Origin: Hypomesus transpacificus
Taxonomy: Eukaryota > Chordata > Actinopteri > Osmeriformes > Osmeridae
NCBI RefSeq assembly: GCF_021917145.1
Contig: NC_061081.1
Location: 2,028,562-2,092,561, forward strand
Reading direction: 5' to 3'
Length of the DNA: 64,000 nt
Shown here: piece after piece, positions 53,941 to 64,000 of the stretch
Layout of the letters: the number at the start of each line of letters is the position of its first letter
Position numbering within the stretch: position 1 is the stretch's first letter
Made by a program: the position numbers and the translations under genes
Notes under the pieces: generated by a model
The model's input: the letters and a program-made list of their open reading frames with translations, nothing else
Told to the model about the DNA's origin: nothing
The model's database searches: none

Positions 53941-56900
53941 ATGACATCTCGGCGACCGGACAGCTTCGATGGCTTAGGTTACAGAGGAAGGGAGGATCCT
54001 GCCTACAGCGGGGGCTACACTGGAAGGTCATTTAACAATTCATCTAGTGTTGACCTCCAGCAGTGGGTAACAACGCCTCCAGATATTCCAGGTAGTCGAA
54101 ACTTGCATTTCGGTGACCGCACGCCACAGTCAGAGACGGTCCCTGCGGGACCCGGAGGAGGTGCTGAAGATACTCAGCCGTCGGCCCCTCCAGCCGGTAG
54201 GGGACATCTTTATGTCAGATAGATCTGTGATTCAATATAGGAAGAGGTCTCGGGTTCCTGAAAAGTTCAAGCTGTGATGTAGAGCTAACTGCCAATCTAA
54301 GAATTTAAATTTAGGCCCTCCTTACCGTTGCTCAGTCTCACGCTACAGTTACGGAAATAAATCGCACGTTAAATGCGCATTCCCACAGACTACTTTGAAG
54401 AGGCTATCTTTAAAGAGAGTTCGTAGCTTTTTGGTAATCTCAAATGACATCAAACACATACATATACCCACACATTTTCTGACCACGCTTACATTGTTTT
54501 CCCCGTAGCTATCTTAAGTGGTTGAAGTGACTTCTAGGGAGTTATCTGTTTAATTTTCGTCACTACAGTATGAAGGTTGGACTGGCCTCGGTTTGTAAAC
54601 AACAGGAAAGGATGGAAAGGCCAAGTGTTCTCACCCACACTGTGATGAGCAGTTATTTAGATTATTCAGAAATTATTAGGAGCTCTACTTGGCAGTGACA
54701 CATTGGGGTGTTTTATGTCAAGTGATGTATGGGTTTGATTTTGTTGACCGGTATGGTTCTTTTACAGAGCAATTGAACAGATTTGCAGGGTTTGGGATTG
54801 GACTGGCCAGGTAACAACCTTCAAGCACACTTTTTATAATAATAATAATAATTATTATTATTGTCAACATGATCATGATACCCTGCCCCATCCTCTCCAC
54901 AGTCTCTTTACAGAAAATGTGCTGGCTCACCCCTGCATTGTGTTTCGTCGGCAGTGCCAGGTAAGGATACCCCAGGAGTGTCAAAGTCAATTTTACTAAG
55001 GGCCACACTGGGAAATTTAAATCACTCAACGGCCAGATATATATGTGTGTATATACTGTATATATGTGTGTGTGATAAAAATGCACAACGGGCTGGATTT
55101 GGCCCACGGGCCATGAGTTTGACATATACGGGTGGAATAGACTTTTATTCTAGGCCTTTCAAGCTCTCGCCTGGGGCCTTGAGTTTGACACGCGCCCTGA
55201 CCAGTACACTAAAGGAACTGTGACGTGAAAAGACTAAATGTTATACCTCGTGAGTTGGATTGGGCTACGTGCTGTGAAGCAGACAGCCTGTGCGCTAATG
55301 TGGTGAGATGCCCTTACTGATTCACTTACTGATTTGGTCCTCCCTGTTTGGTCCTTCCAGGTTAACTACCACGCCCGGTGCTATCATCTGTCTCCACTGA
55401 CCGCCATGAGCGTCATGTACAATGTCACCAAGACCCAGGTCTGCGCCACACTCCTCTAGAAAACGCCAACCAACATTTCAAAAATCTTCTTACGAGCTGA
55501 TAACTCTATTCACAGTTAAGAATAAAGTAGTAGTAGTGAATTTTTGCGGGGAGAGTGGAGCATATTGATCCAATTTGTTGTTGTTTTTTAACCAATTGAT
55601 CACAGGGTCCTAAGGCTTTGTGGAAAGGGATGGGCAGCACCTTTGTGGTCCAGGGCGTCACTCTCGGCACAGAAGGGATTATAAGTGAATGCACTCCTTT
55701 ACCACGGTACGAGCAACCACATCCCAATCAAGGATTCAGCTGTGTTTCAGGATTCATTCAAAACAAAGTCCTGAGCAAGTCACAACCATGATTCCTGGAT
55801 TATTCTCCCCCCCCCCACCCCAAATCTTAGTTTCTGAGGTTGTCTGTGTTAAGTGGGTGAAAAGCATCATTTTAGGGTAATAGAGCTTCTAACGTTTTGA
55901 GATTGAGTTGGGTTTGTTAATTGGATGCAGTTTAATAAATCTGCGTGACGCTGGCAAACAGTTGCTGTGCCAAGCACACGAAGCATTGAAACAACAAGTT
56001 TATCAGTCATCATCAGCTTTTGCTTATATACGAGGATTTCCATCATTTCAACAACATTAACAAAACTTAACATACAACAGAATCAAGAAGGAGAATCATC
56101 TCTGACAAGAAGGAGATACTCTTTTTTGTTTTAGGATGAGGGTTTCCTTAAAGTACAGTTAGTAATACATATGAATAAACAACTGGATTTACGGACCTGA
56201 AAGTCCAGATAGAAAATAAGTGGAGTCAATGACCCCATTTGTTTATAAAAGTTTAAAACATCTGAGTCATGCTCCTCTTTGGGCTTGTACCTCCAGGAGT
56301 AAAAAAGGCCAGACAGTAAATTGTTTCTGCAACTGGTTGATAATCATTATTTTACAATGAAATAATGAGCCAAGTTTAGGACATTCAAATGATAGATTTT
56401 ACAAACTGATTTGTTCACCTCCTTTGGTCTGTGTTATTACATAATAAATAAAGTGCTTTTATATTCCGTTCTCAGGGAATTGTCTCACAAATGGAACCCA
56501 AAACAAGTTGTTGGGCATTTGGTCCTCAAAGGGTATGTATTGAATACAGTAACACCATTTCCTCAAGTAATTTAGTTTCCCTGACAAAGATTTTAGCCTT
56601 GTCCTAGACTTGAAAAGTATATTAAGATTGTCCAACCAGATCAAAGGAAATTAATTGTGTGATAAAATTGGGTATTCATCATTTAGTTATTGGCTAATTG
56701 AAGCTTCAAAAAGGTTTGTGGTGACCATGTTGGAGGGAATTTACATCCCATACTGTAAAGGCAGGCAATTTTCATTTGGATGTGGGTCTCTTATCTGTTT
56801 GGGTGCTTATATCCTATACGGTTTGTCTGTATATTGTCTTTTCCACAGATTGACCTATGTAGTTGCCATGCCGTTCTACTCCGCAAGTCTCATTGAAACA

Positions 56901-57807
56901 GTCCAGGTCAGTACACAAGAGTGTGTTTAGTAACCACTTCATACACATAATAGTATCGAAAATTGTTCTGTTTGTCTTTCTTTTATAAACTGACAATTGG
57001 CTGCACGTTAAGTTAATTTTAAATTTGCTTCAGTTAAATCCAAATCATTTTAAACCTGACCTAGATACATCATCCATGTACTCATTAATATAATTTCCAT
57101 TAATAATTTCCATCTCATTAATATAAAATGAATCTTTACTTAATTCAAGGTGAATAGTTATTCATCCATATTTGTACAATTTGAATATACCTTAACCTTG
57201 TTGTCCCCTGTACCCTGTTGGGTGTTGGCAGAGCGAGATAATCCGGGACAACCCAGGCATTCTGGACTGTGTGAAGGAGGGCGTGGGTCGTGTGATGGGC
57301 ATGGGCATCCCCCACAGCAAGCGCCTACTGCCCCTCTGGGCGCTCATTTTCCCCACTGTCCTTCACGGAGTCCTCCACTACATAGTCAGCTCCTCCGTCC
57401 AGAAGCTGGTCCTCTTCCTCCTGCGCCGGCGTAGTCCCACCAAGCAGCCGCCTGACGGCTCGGAAACGGTGCAGAGCATGCTGGACGCCTACTTTCCCGA
57501 ACTCATGGCCAGCTTTGCGGCCAGCCTCTGCGCCGACGTCCTCCTCTTCCCCCTGGAGACGGTGCTCCACAGGTTGCACATCCAGGGAACGCGCACCATC
57601 ATCGACAACACTGACCTGGGCTTCGAGGTCCTGCCCATCAACACGCAGTATGAGGGCATGAGAGACTGCATCAACGTGATCCGCCGTGAGGAGGGGGCCC
57701 TGGGCTTTTACAAAGGCTTTGGCTCCATCGTGGTGCAGTATTCCCTGCACGCTGCCGTGCTGCAGATCACCAAGGTGATCTACTCCACCTTGCTGCAGAA
57801 CGCGTGA
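53941..57807 (+). CDS. slc25a46: slc25a46, mitochondrial outer-membrane carrier-like protein
   Basis: Exons: 53941-54196, 54768-54810, 54903-54960, 55361-55438, 55606-55706, 56476-56532, 56849-56906, 57232-57807. They join to 408 residues (human 418). Conserved blocks include [13 protein letters not shown] at the start, [61 protein letters not shown] and, in the large last exon, [20 protein letters not shown] and [23 protein letters not shown]25A46 is a degenerate carrier-family protein of the mitochondrial outer membrane, related to yeast Ugo1. It works with MFN2, OPA1 and MICOS in fission-fusion and cristae upkeep. Human loss causes optic atrophy with neuropathy. The N-terminal 85 residues are low-complexity as usual. 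The ATG at 53941 is chosen because upstream in-frame codons lack ATG. Confidence 0.96.
54973..55199. mobile_element. hAT-like short DNA element in slc25a46 intron 3
   Basis: It begins CAGGAGTGTCAAAGTCAATT and ends GAGTTTGACACGCGCCCTG, an imperfect terminal inverted pair of the CAGGGGTGTCAAACTCA type. It contains the internal motif TTTGGCCCACGGGCCATGAG, typical of this widespread vertebrate repeat. A TATATGTGTG patch sits in the middle. No clear target duplication is seen. Confidence 0.55.
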
Positions 57808-59094
57808 GTGGGAGAGAGAGGGAGGAAGCAATGGACAGCCACTGGATCTCCAAGTCTTTTGACTAGAACACCCCCTGTTTAAAACCTACTTTTACACTCA
57901 AGTTGGATCATGCTCATTCCATATGAGGTGGATGATGATGATGATGATAATGATGATAACCACAACAGACAATGCAATAACCAAAAGATGAATTGTTTCT
58001 TTTAGTTTTTATTAACAATTGTCACTGTCACCAAGCACTTGATATGTAATTTATTGCATGACATCAGTAACAATTGTCATAAGTCCTTACTTTGTGAGCA
58101 GTCATACAAGAGTCCAGTTCTAAGCTCTCTGGGTTGTGCGTAGTTGAGCAGAACAGAAAACCGTTTGTATCCAAAGTTTGATGTTGTAAAACAAACCCCA
58201 AACTTGTGTTCTCTGTAAATCATGGCAACATGCTTGTGTCTTGTGTTTCTTGGTCATCGTTAGGAAGGTTCATATTTGTCAAACTGCAATGGAAATGTAT
58301 TTCCGCTGGACTTGAATTGGCACTAGCAGAGAATAGTTTGTGCCAATTTATTCAGAGATGTATGTACAAAATGTACAGTTCAAGTGAAATAAATTATTTG
58401 CTTTATAGTTAAATAAGGTTTGTATGTAGATATCTGTCTGATTCATCGGCCTGTCCATGTTATTACACCCACGATGTATATTGCACATTGCATAAACAGT
58501 AGATGTACCAGTGTGTGGAACAAAAATATTTTGCATATCGCTGATTGAAGTCAGGGATTTTATGTGATGATAATTGCCTCTTGTAAAGTACGGTGAAGGA
58601 AAGGGTATGAGGATAATTTGTTAATTGCTTGAAAATTGAAATAAAATTGAAATAAATCTATGGCTTATATGTCCTTCACCTCTTTGTGTAACCTTTCAAA
58701 TTACTCAATTTCAAAGTTCTCAATTTAGATTTTCTTTATAATGATTAACTGTAAATTGCTTCAATGACTTTAAAGATGCAGAGAGGAGAAAATGCACTTG
58801 TCAAAGTGAAAACGCTGGTTCTAATAACGACCTTTATGTGTTGGTCACTGAATTACTGCCTTTTTGGCCAGTCTTATTCATTTTTCTTAGTAACTTTTAC
58901 TTCAAACCAGACAGCACTTCAGTCATCACCAGACATTCTAAACCAGAGATCTGATATCTGGTACCCATATTAAACTCCCTTCTATATATCAGTGTGACTG
59001 AATGAAATTTATCTTTAATGATACATGTAAAGAGTACAGGTTGAAAGTGAACCTTTTTGGTATAAACACACTGTATGATTCATATTGTGTATGT
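57808..59094 (+). other. slc25a46 3' UTR and intergenic stretch
   Basis: AT-rich non-coding DNA. AATAAA signals at 58388-58393, 58640-58645 and 58651-58656 could end the slc25a46 transcript. A 69-codon open frame at 58764-58973 has a hydrophobic patch but no splice partner or similarity that I can see. Confidence 0.45.
58651..58656 (+). terminator. slc25a46: Candidate polyadenylation signal of slc25a46
   Basis: The last of three AATAAA motifs after slc25a46, followed by GT-rich sequence (TTTGTGTAACC near 58683). The earlier one at 58388 is an alternative. Confidence 0.4.
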
Positions 59095-59099
59095 TTGCA

Positions 59100-59201
59100 T
59101 GAGTCAGAGATTATCTTTCATGTGACCTGAGTTTTCTGGGAGGTGATTTAGTGGTGACTATTAGATGATGCTTGGGGTGAGGGTTGATGATAGGTATAAA
59201 A
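59100..59201 (+). promoter_or_regulatory. TATA promoter of the cytokine-like gene
   Basis: TATAAAA at 59195-59201 lies 48 bases before the chosen start codon, so transcription should begin near 59225-59232. A perfect AP-1 site TGAGTCA (59100-59106) and a GATA motif (TTATCT at 59112-59117, reverse AGATAA) lie upstream. Mammalian TSLP is known to be induced through AP-1 and NF-kappaB. No perfect NF-kappaB site was seen here. Confidence 0.55.
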
Positions 59202-59248
59202 GGCCAGTTAGATTCAATGGTCACTGCAAAAGATCTCACATTCGGACA

Positions 59249-60304
59249 ATGACACCCAATACATATTTAATTGGTAAATGATTGACCGATCTTGTCAGAT
59301 TAGCTACAGGCCCTCTCTTGTGCAGAGATGTTACATATCACTGTTTGGTATGTGAACCATTGTTTTGACTTGTTCTTAATCTTTGTTTCACAGCCTACTT
59401 TTCTCTGGCTGTGTCATGGCACCTTGGCTGGAGCATGCCTCCAAAGAAATGCCCCTGTTTGTCGAAAATAAAGGACGATATGTTGTATGTCATTGGCGTG
59501 GAGTACAAATGGAATGTAAGTTGAGCCCCCATATATTGACAATTTTGTAGATTTTCAGTTATTCAGCAATTATGCACCACATTTGCATTTCGACTCAGTT
59601 GGTTGTGATCTGGTTTTCCCACAGGAACTGCAGGACTCTCTTCAATACGTATATAATAAGGCAGTATGTTTTCCCTGATTACCCCCACACTTTGCAGTTG
59701 TGTATTTCAAACTCACTGACCCTGACGCTTGTATACATTTCTTTTGTCAAGGATGTGACCTCAGAGAAGTCTGACTGCATCCTCAACTGGTCTCAGTGCA
59801 ACCGCAGTAACAAGGATGGATACTTGGCCAAGCTGGAGGAAATCCAGTGTAAACTGAAGCAGTCAACCGAGGTGAGAAACAATGACTTTAGTTTCCTCTT
59901 TATTTACCTGTCCATTAATTTTTGTCCATAGGGTTAGGATTAGTATGTGGCATAGCATCAGTTGTCTGTATTTTGCATGCCTTTTGGGCTAATTGATGAA
60001 TTAACTACTGCAAGCATGACTTGACATGAATAAGGTGGTATGCTTCAAAGTCAAATATACATATAGGTTCAGCAAAAGCTCCAATTTGGTTGTGATAATT
60101 TAACTAGACTGTTATTGATGATATACTTTTTTACAGGCTCCAGAATGCAAAGGCATCAAGGGAAATCAATTGAAGATGGTGACAGACAGAGAGATATCTC
60201 ATATGTTCTTCAACTGTTGGAACAAATTTGTACATAAAAAAACAAAAGATTGTTTTAAACCTAAAAAAAAACATGTGCACCGTGCTCTAACTTTAAACTT
60301 ATAG
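59249..60304 (+). CDS. Candidate TSLP / IL-7-family cytokine
   Basis: Five exons: 59249-59273, 59394-59515, 59625-59663, 59752-59871, 60137-60304, all GT-AG, first intron phase 1, the rest phase 0. The product has 157 residues (human TSLP 159). An N-terminal hydrophobic stretch (MTPNTYLIAYFSLAV) is a likely signal peptide. A helix rich in Lys/Asp follows CPC (about 31-62). Next come N-glycosylation sequons at Asn74 and Asn79, the motif CNRSNKDGY with a second helix (81-100), and a C-terminal helix with NCWNKF before a very basic tail. Eight cysteines (28, 30, 71, 78, 95, 106, 129, 141) could form disulphides. IL-7 has comparable CxxNKEG and CWNK motifs. The position between slc25a46 and wdr36 is that of mammalian TSLP, a short-chain four-helix cytokine signalling through CRLF2 and IL7R. 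Gene status is well supported by phases and a TATA box. The TSLP assignment is inference from synteny and motifs. Confidence 0.72.
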
Positions 60305-60413
60305 GTTACTCTTCATTAACTGCATGTGCCATTGTATTTCTTAAAAAAGAATTGTTACAATTATTATAATTGTTTTCACTGGATGAGGTGTATTGTTAAT
60401 TATGTGTTCATGA

Positions 60414-60419
60414 AATAAA
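60414..60419 (+). terminator. Polyadenylation signal of the cytokine-like gene
   Basis: AATAAA 110 bases after the stop codon at 60302-60304, followed by a T-rich/TTGT stretch (TATATTTATAATGAAAGTTG). It gives a compact transcript of about 0.7 kb. Confidence 0.6.
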
Positions 60420-60738
60420 AATCTATATTTATAATGAAAGTTGTAATCATTTACACATAAACATATAGTCAAAATAAACTAATATACAGATCCGTCGGAT
60501 ATTAGAAAGTGGACAATTGCTGTTGCAGGTTGCTTTTTGCTAAGCAGCGGAACTAGTATCCTTGTGGAACCAATATTCGTTACTTTTGTTGCTGTAGGTC
60601 CATCGAAACCATTAGTAACACGCAATGTGGTGGTAATGAAAACAGAAGATCAATAAGTGATCATCAACGTTTTATTTCCAGTGACTCTTAACGATTTGAT
60701 AAACGGATCTTTGGGCGTAGATACACCATAACATAATT

Positions 60739-63700
60739 ATGGCAGAGGGTAGTAAAAAAGGAAGTGTAATATTCTCAAGCTTCAGGGCTTTGGGATTATA
60801 TTCGAATCACCTCTCACACGTGGTTCGCTTCCACAAGAAACACCGGGAGTTTTACGTTGTGACAGCTGTGGGAAACTGTTTTCACACGTACAATGTGAGT
60901 GCTTGCCTAAATAAATTACCTAGCTGACTTTCAAATAAGCTATTTAGCTGACAAATGTACTTATTGAGGACAGGTTATTGGTGTAAACGTGGATATGCGT
61001 GACTCTAGTCTATCAGCATCATTGAAACACTCATTTCTAATTGACTATATTCCAAATCTACACTATAGCCTACTTTGTTACAATACTAACCCTAACCTCA
61101 TACAAAGGTTAGGGTTAGTTAAGTGTAGACATTTTGAATGCATATTGTGGCCGAATCTGTATGGTGTCAGTAGCTAACCTAAAAAAATCTGTGATTTTGC
61201 AGGTCAAAAAACTTGGAATCGTTGCTGTCAGTAAGTGTGCATTAAGCTGGAATCTTCTTAAGGCAGCCTTGTTACACTAAAAGTTGATCTGCTAAGTTAG
61301 TCTTGTTATATCATTCAAAACTGCATGAAACGCTTTTCCTTAGGTAATGCCCTTCCAGAAGACATATCATGCTTGGCAGCTGACCGAATGCTGGTTTATG
61401 TGGCCAATGGGAAGAAAGTGACAGCCTTTGCAAGGAACAAAGAGGTGACTAGTTCCTTACCTTCTGTTGGTATGGTTGTGTGATGTAAATGATACACTTA
61501 TTGATTCATCTCACAAGTCTAGAATTCGTTTGTGCAAGTTTTGTTTTTTGATGGATATTTTCCCTAATTCAGGGCACAGTTGTGAGCTGGCTGTAAACCT
61601 CTATGTACTGTTGTTTTTGACTCTGTTTTTGTCGGTTTAACGTTGTTGTGGATGTCAAGGTGGTTCATACCTTCATCGGCCACGGTGCTGACGTGCACCT
61701 GCTGCTTCCATTTGGCGACCATGTGATCTCCGTCGACCGAGACAACGCAGTCATAATCTGGGACGTGGAGTCAGAGGGTTGGTGTTAGGATCTGGACTTT
61801 CTCTCACCCCTCGGCCCAGACATGAGGGTTCACTGCATTATGCTGCCTTAAGGATTATTGGAATCATCATTGATTTGTATCTAGAAGTGTTACTAACTGA
61901 TTTCAAGGGAATCATGTCCTGTTTAACAGAAGGAGGTTATATAGTTCAATGGGGCTGACAATGCCATAAGGGTTCGTTAGTGAATATTAGATTATGCTGA
62001 TGGTATACATTACTGTGCAAAAGTCTAGGGGCACAATACAAATTGGAAAGAAAAACAAGAATGCTTGAAGAAATAATGACATTTATTAAAAAGACCAAAC
62101 ACAAATCAGCTTTAAGTTGAGGGAGTTGTTTCATGTTTAAAGGGTGTCTGCAATTCCTGTGTTTTTCGTTTGTTTCTCTGCTCTATTATTCCAGAGGAGT
62201 ACTTGCAGATATCATTTGACAAGGCCTGCTTTGAGGTGTCAGCAGTCATGCACCCCAGCACCTACCTAAACAAGATCCTGTTTGGCTGCAGCCAAGGAGG
62301 CCTTCAGCTCTGGAACATCAAATCAAAGTACTGGTTGTCCATGTTTAATTTCCCCATTTAACAACACAGTTTTTGTCCAAATAATCATCACTGCATGGTG
62401 GTATTGTAGTTATGGTAATGATTGGAGGCCAAACAGAAAAGCTGTGTAGGAAACCTATTGTTTCTCTACCTTTTCTTCTTCTTCTTATGCATCATCTTCT
62501 TCTCCCTTTGGAGTCTATGGCAGCTTCTAGAACCTTATGGTAAAAAGTTGTGAAATTCGGCACACTTACTGTGGACAGTCCCCAGATCCTGTTCACCAAG
62601 TTGAATGTTTCCCATCGGAGCTCTCTCGTGGTAAACCTGTCCTGAGGATGTTCCAAATGTGTCATTTGACCTGCTTGGCTGCCTCATTGCTGTTTGAAGC
62701 TATATCTGTGTGTATATCATCGTAAAAAATCACACAATGAACATCTACTTCCAGCTGAGACCCTGTAATAATCCTATAGATCTCTGTGGAGAAGATACAC
62801 TTCTATGGAGGCCTGATTACTGATTCATTGTGACACGGCAAATGGAGTGTGTTGTCATCGGCTCTGCTTCCTGTGTTGCAGTAAGCTCCTGTACACGTTT
62901 CCTGGGTGGGACTCGGCAGTCACCGTTCTACAGCAGGTGGGTTCTCTCAGCGCAGTCTCAAGAGTCAGAGGTACCCTCTGACGAAGTCTAATTGGCCATT
63001 TGCAATTCGCGGGTGGACGATTTTATAAAACTTCTTAACTATCTTAATCTTGACTACAACAAAGACGATGCAAATGCAGGGATGTCACTTCTAAGGTCGA
63101 TGCCGTATATGGTAAAGGTAAGGCTTCACCGTCACATCTAAGTCCATCTCTACCCATGAGACTCTTCAAATGAGTAAGGGTACAGAGACAGTGGCAGGTA
63201 GGTCATACTGGAAGGTATCCATTCATGTTGTGTCTGTAGACCTGTCAAAGATGTCATGTGAACGGGATAAAGGAACACAGCGATATATAGATTTTCTATC
63301 AGCTGGCACCCTCTGTCTCTCTCGCTCTCCCGCCACACCATATTTTCACTATTCCTATCCGCCCCCCAACCATCACTGTCTCCCCCCTAACCCTTCCTCT
63401 CTCCCTCCCCCTTGACCCTCCCCTCAGAGCCCGGCAGTAGATGTGGTCGGCGTGGGCCTCTCCTCCGGACAGATCGTCCTCCACAACATCAAGTTTGACG
63501 AGTCCCTGATGAAGTTCCAGCAGGACTGGGGCCCAGTCACAGCCATCTCTTTCAGAACAGGTGAGCCTCCTGCCCTCCCATGCTGCCTGGGTGCAGCGCA
63601 GACCTGAGGGGATGATGGACCGCTGACGGGAGAGCGTTTCACATGAACTGAGGCGTGAACGAGGGAATAATCGAGTCCTGCCGGAGTTGAGATTTCCGCT

Positions 63701-63987
63701 TCAATGACGTCAAATTCCTTGTTATTTCCCCATAACTCCGTTCCCACCTGGGTTGTCTTCCTGCGGTTCACCTGTACGCTTGCCTTCATCTGTAATCCTC
63801 TTCTATCCAAGATGGCCACCCTGTAATGGCGGCGGGGAGCCCAGTGGGGCACATCGGCCTGTGGGACCTGGAGGAGAAGAAGCTGGTGTGTCAGATGAGG
63901 GACGCCCACAGCACAGCCATCGCTGGGCTGACCTTCCTGCATGGCGAGCCCCTGTTGCTGACCAATGGGGCTGACAATGCCATAAGG
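60739..63987 (+). CDS. wdr36: wdr36, SSU processome WD40 protein, N-terminal part
   Basis: Exons: 60739-60894, 61203-61230, 61344-61444, 61660-61777, 62195-62327, 62882-62936, 63428-63560, 63812-63987. They are in frame for 300 residues and the gene continues past the window edge. Matching blocks to vertebrate WDR36 include FSSFRALGLYSNHLSHVVRF, FARNKEVVHTFIGH, PFGDHVISVDRD, HPSTYLNKILFG, QDWGPVTAISFRTDGHPVMA and NAHSTAIAGLTFLH. These lie in the first of two WD40 propellers. WDR36 (yeast Utp21) belongs to the UTP-B complex of the small-subunit processome in the nucleolus and is needed for 18S rRNA maturation. The human gene is linked to open-angle glaucoma. The fish protein starts at MAEGSKKG, close to the shorter human start MERASE. 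About one third of the protein is present. Confidence 0.95.
61947..61984 (+). repeat. 38-bp copy of the wdr36 exon 8 end, in intron 4
   Basis: Bases 61947-61984 are identical to 63963-64000, which cover the last codons of wdr36 exon 8 (NGADNAIR), its donor GTTCGT and the first intron bases. The match runs to the window edge, so its full length is unknown. In intron 4 it has no acceptor nearby in register and is not expected to be an exon. Confidence 0.9.
62008..62110. mobile_element. Fragment of a fish DNA repeat (ACTGTGCAAAAGTCT end)
   Basis: The motif TACTGTGCAAAAGTCTAGGG followed by GCACAATACAAATTGG resembles the end of a short DNA repeat common in fish and frogs. Only one end is recognisable here. 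It sits in wdr36 intron 4, 24 bases after the 38-bp duplicate. Confidence 0.4.
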
Positions 63988-64000
63988 GTTCGTTAGTGAA

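Noticed and set aside
58764..58973. 69-codon open frame with a hydrophobic stretch between slc25a46 and the cytokine-like gene
   Set aside because: No donor, similarity or TATA box goes with it. Its length is expected by chance in AT-rich DNA.
59330..59466. Alternative start MLHITV with a good GTATGT donor at 59350 for the cytokine-like gene
   Set aside because: Joining it to 59394 gives the wrong frame in exon 2. The next junction then produces TGA at once. The start at 59249 keeps the frame open through all exons.

Overview
This window is nuclear DNA of a ray-finned fish, most likely a euteleost. Short GT-AG introns break up vertebrate-type genes, dinucleotide and C-homopolymer tracts are frequent, and there are tRNA-derived SINEs of the kind common in salmonids, smelts and their relatives, plus several short DNA transposons. 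One 100-base N gap (9812-9911) shows it is a draft assembly.

Layout, left to right: first coding exon of atp6v1g1 (-, 382-463); fer tyrosine kinase (+, 5748-13084, middle missing across the gap); pja2 RING ubiquitin ligase (-, 16389-21675), tail to tail with fer; man2a1 Golgi alpha-mannosidase II (+, 24623-44796, 22 exons); tmem232 (-, 47028-53536, 13 exons); slc25a46 (+, 53941-57807), head to head with tmem232; a small secreted cytokine-like gene (+, 59249-60304, 5 exons, 157 residues); and the first eight exons of wdr36 (+, 60739 to the window edge). The exon models were built by hand from splice sites, reading frame and remembered family similarity. Where a gene is complete, all exon phases close.

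The order fer-pja2-man2a1-tmem232-slc25a46-X-wdr36 matches human 5q21-q22, where X is TSLP. The small gene between slc25a46 and wdr36 is therefore a strong candidate for a fish TSLP / IL-7-family cytokine. It has a TATA box, a signal peptide, two N-glycosylation sequons, eight cysteines and IL-7-like sequence motifs. This is the most interesting item in the window.

The genes do not form one pathway: vacuolar proton pumping, tyrosine kinase signalling, PKA-linked ubiquitination, N-glycan trimming, a sperm/cilia-type membrane protein, mitochondrial outer-membrane dynamics, an immune cytokine and ribosome biogenesis. Their grouping is old conserved synteny, with one likely shared promoter (tmem232/slc25a46). 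Introns carry three minisatellites (34, 23 and 21 bp units), one 46-bp tandem repeat, two foldback or inverted-repeat elements, hAT-like elements, SINEs and long polypyrimidine microsatellites, several of them close to splice acceptors.
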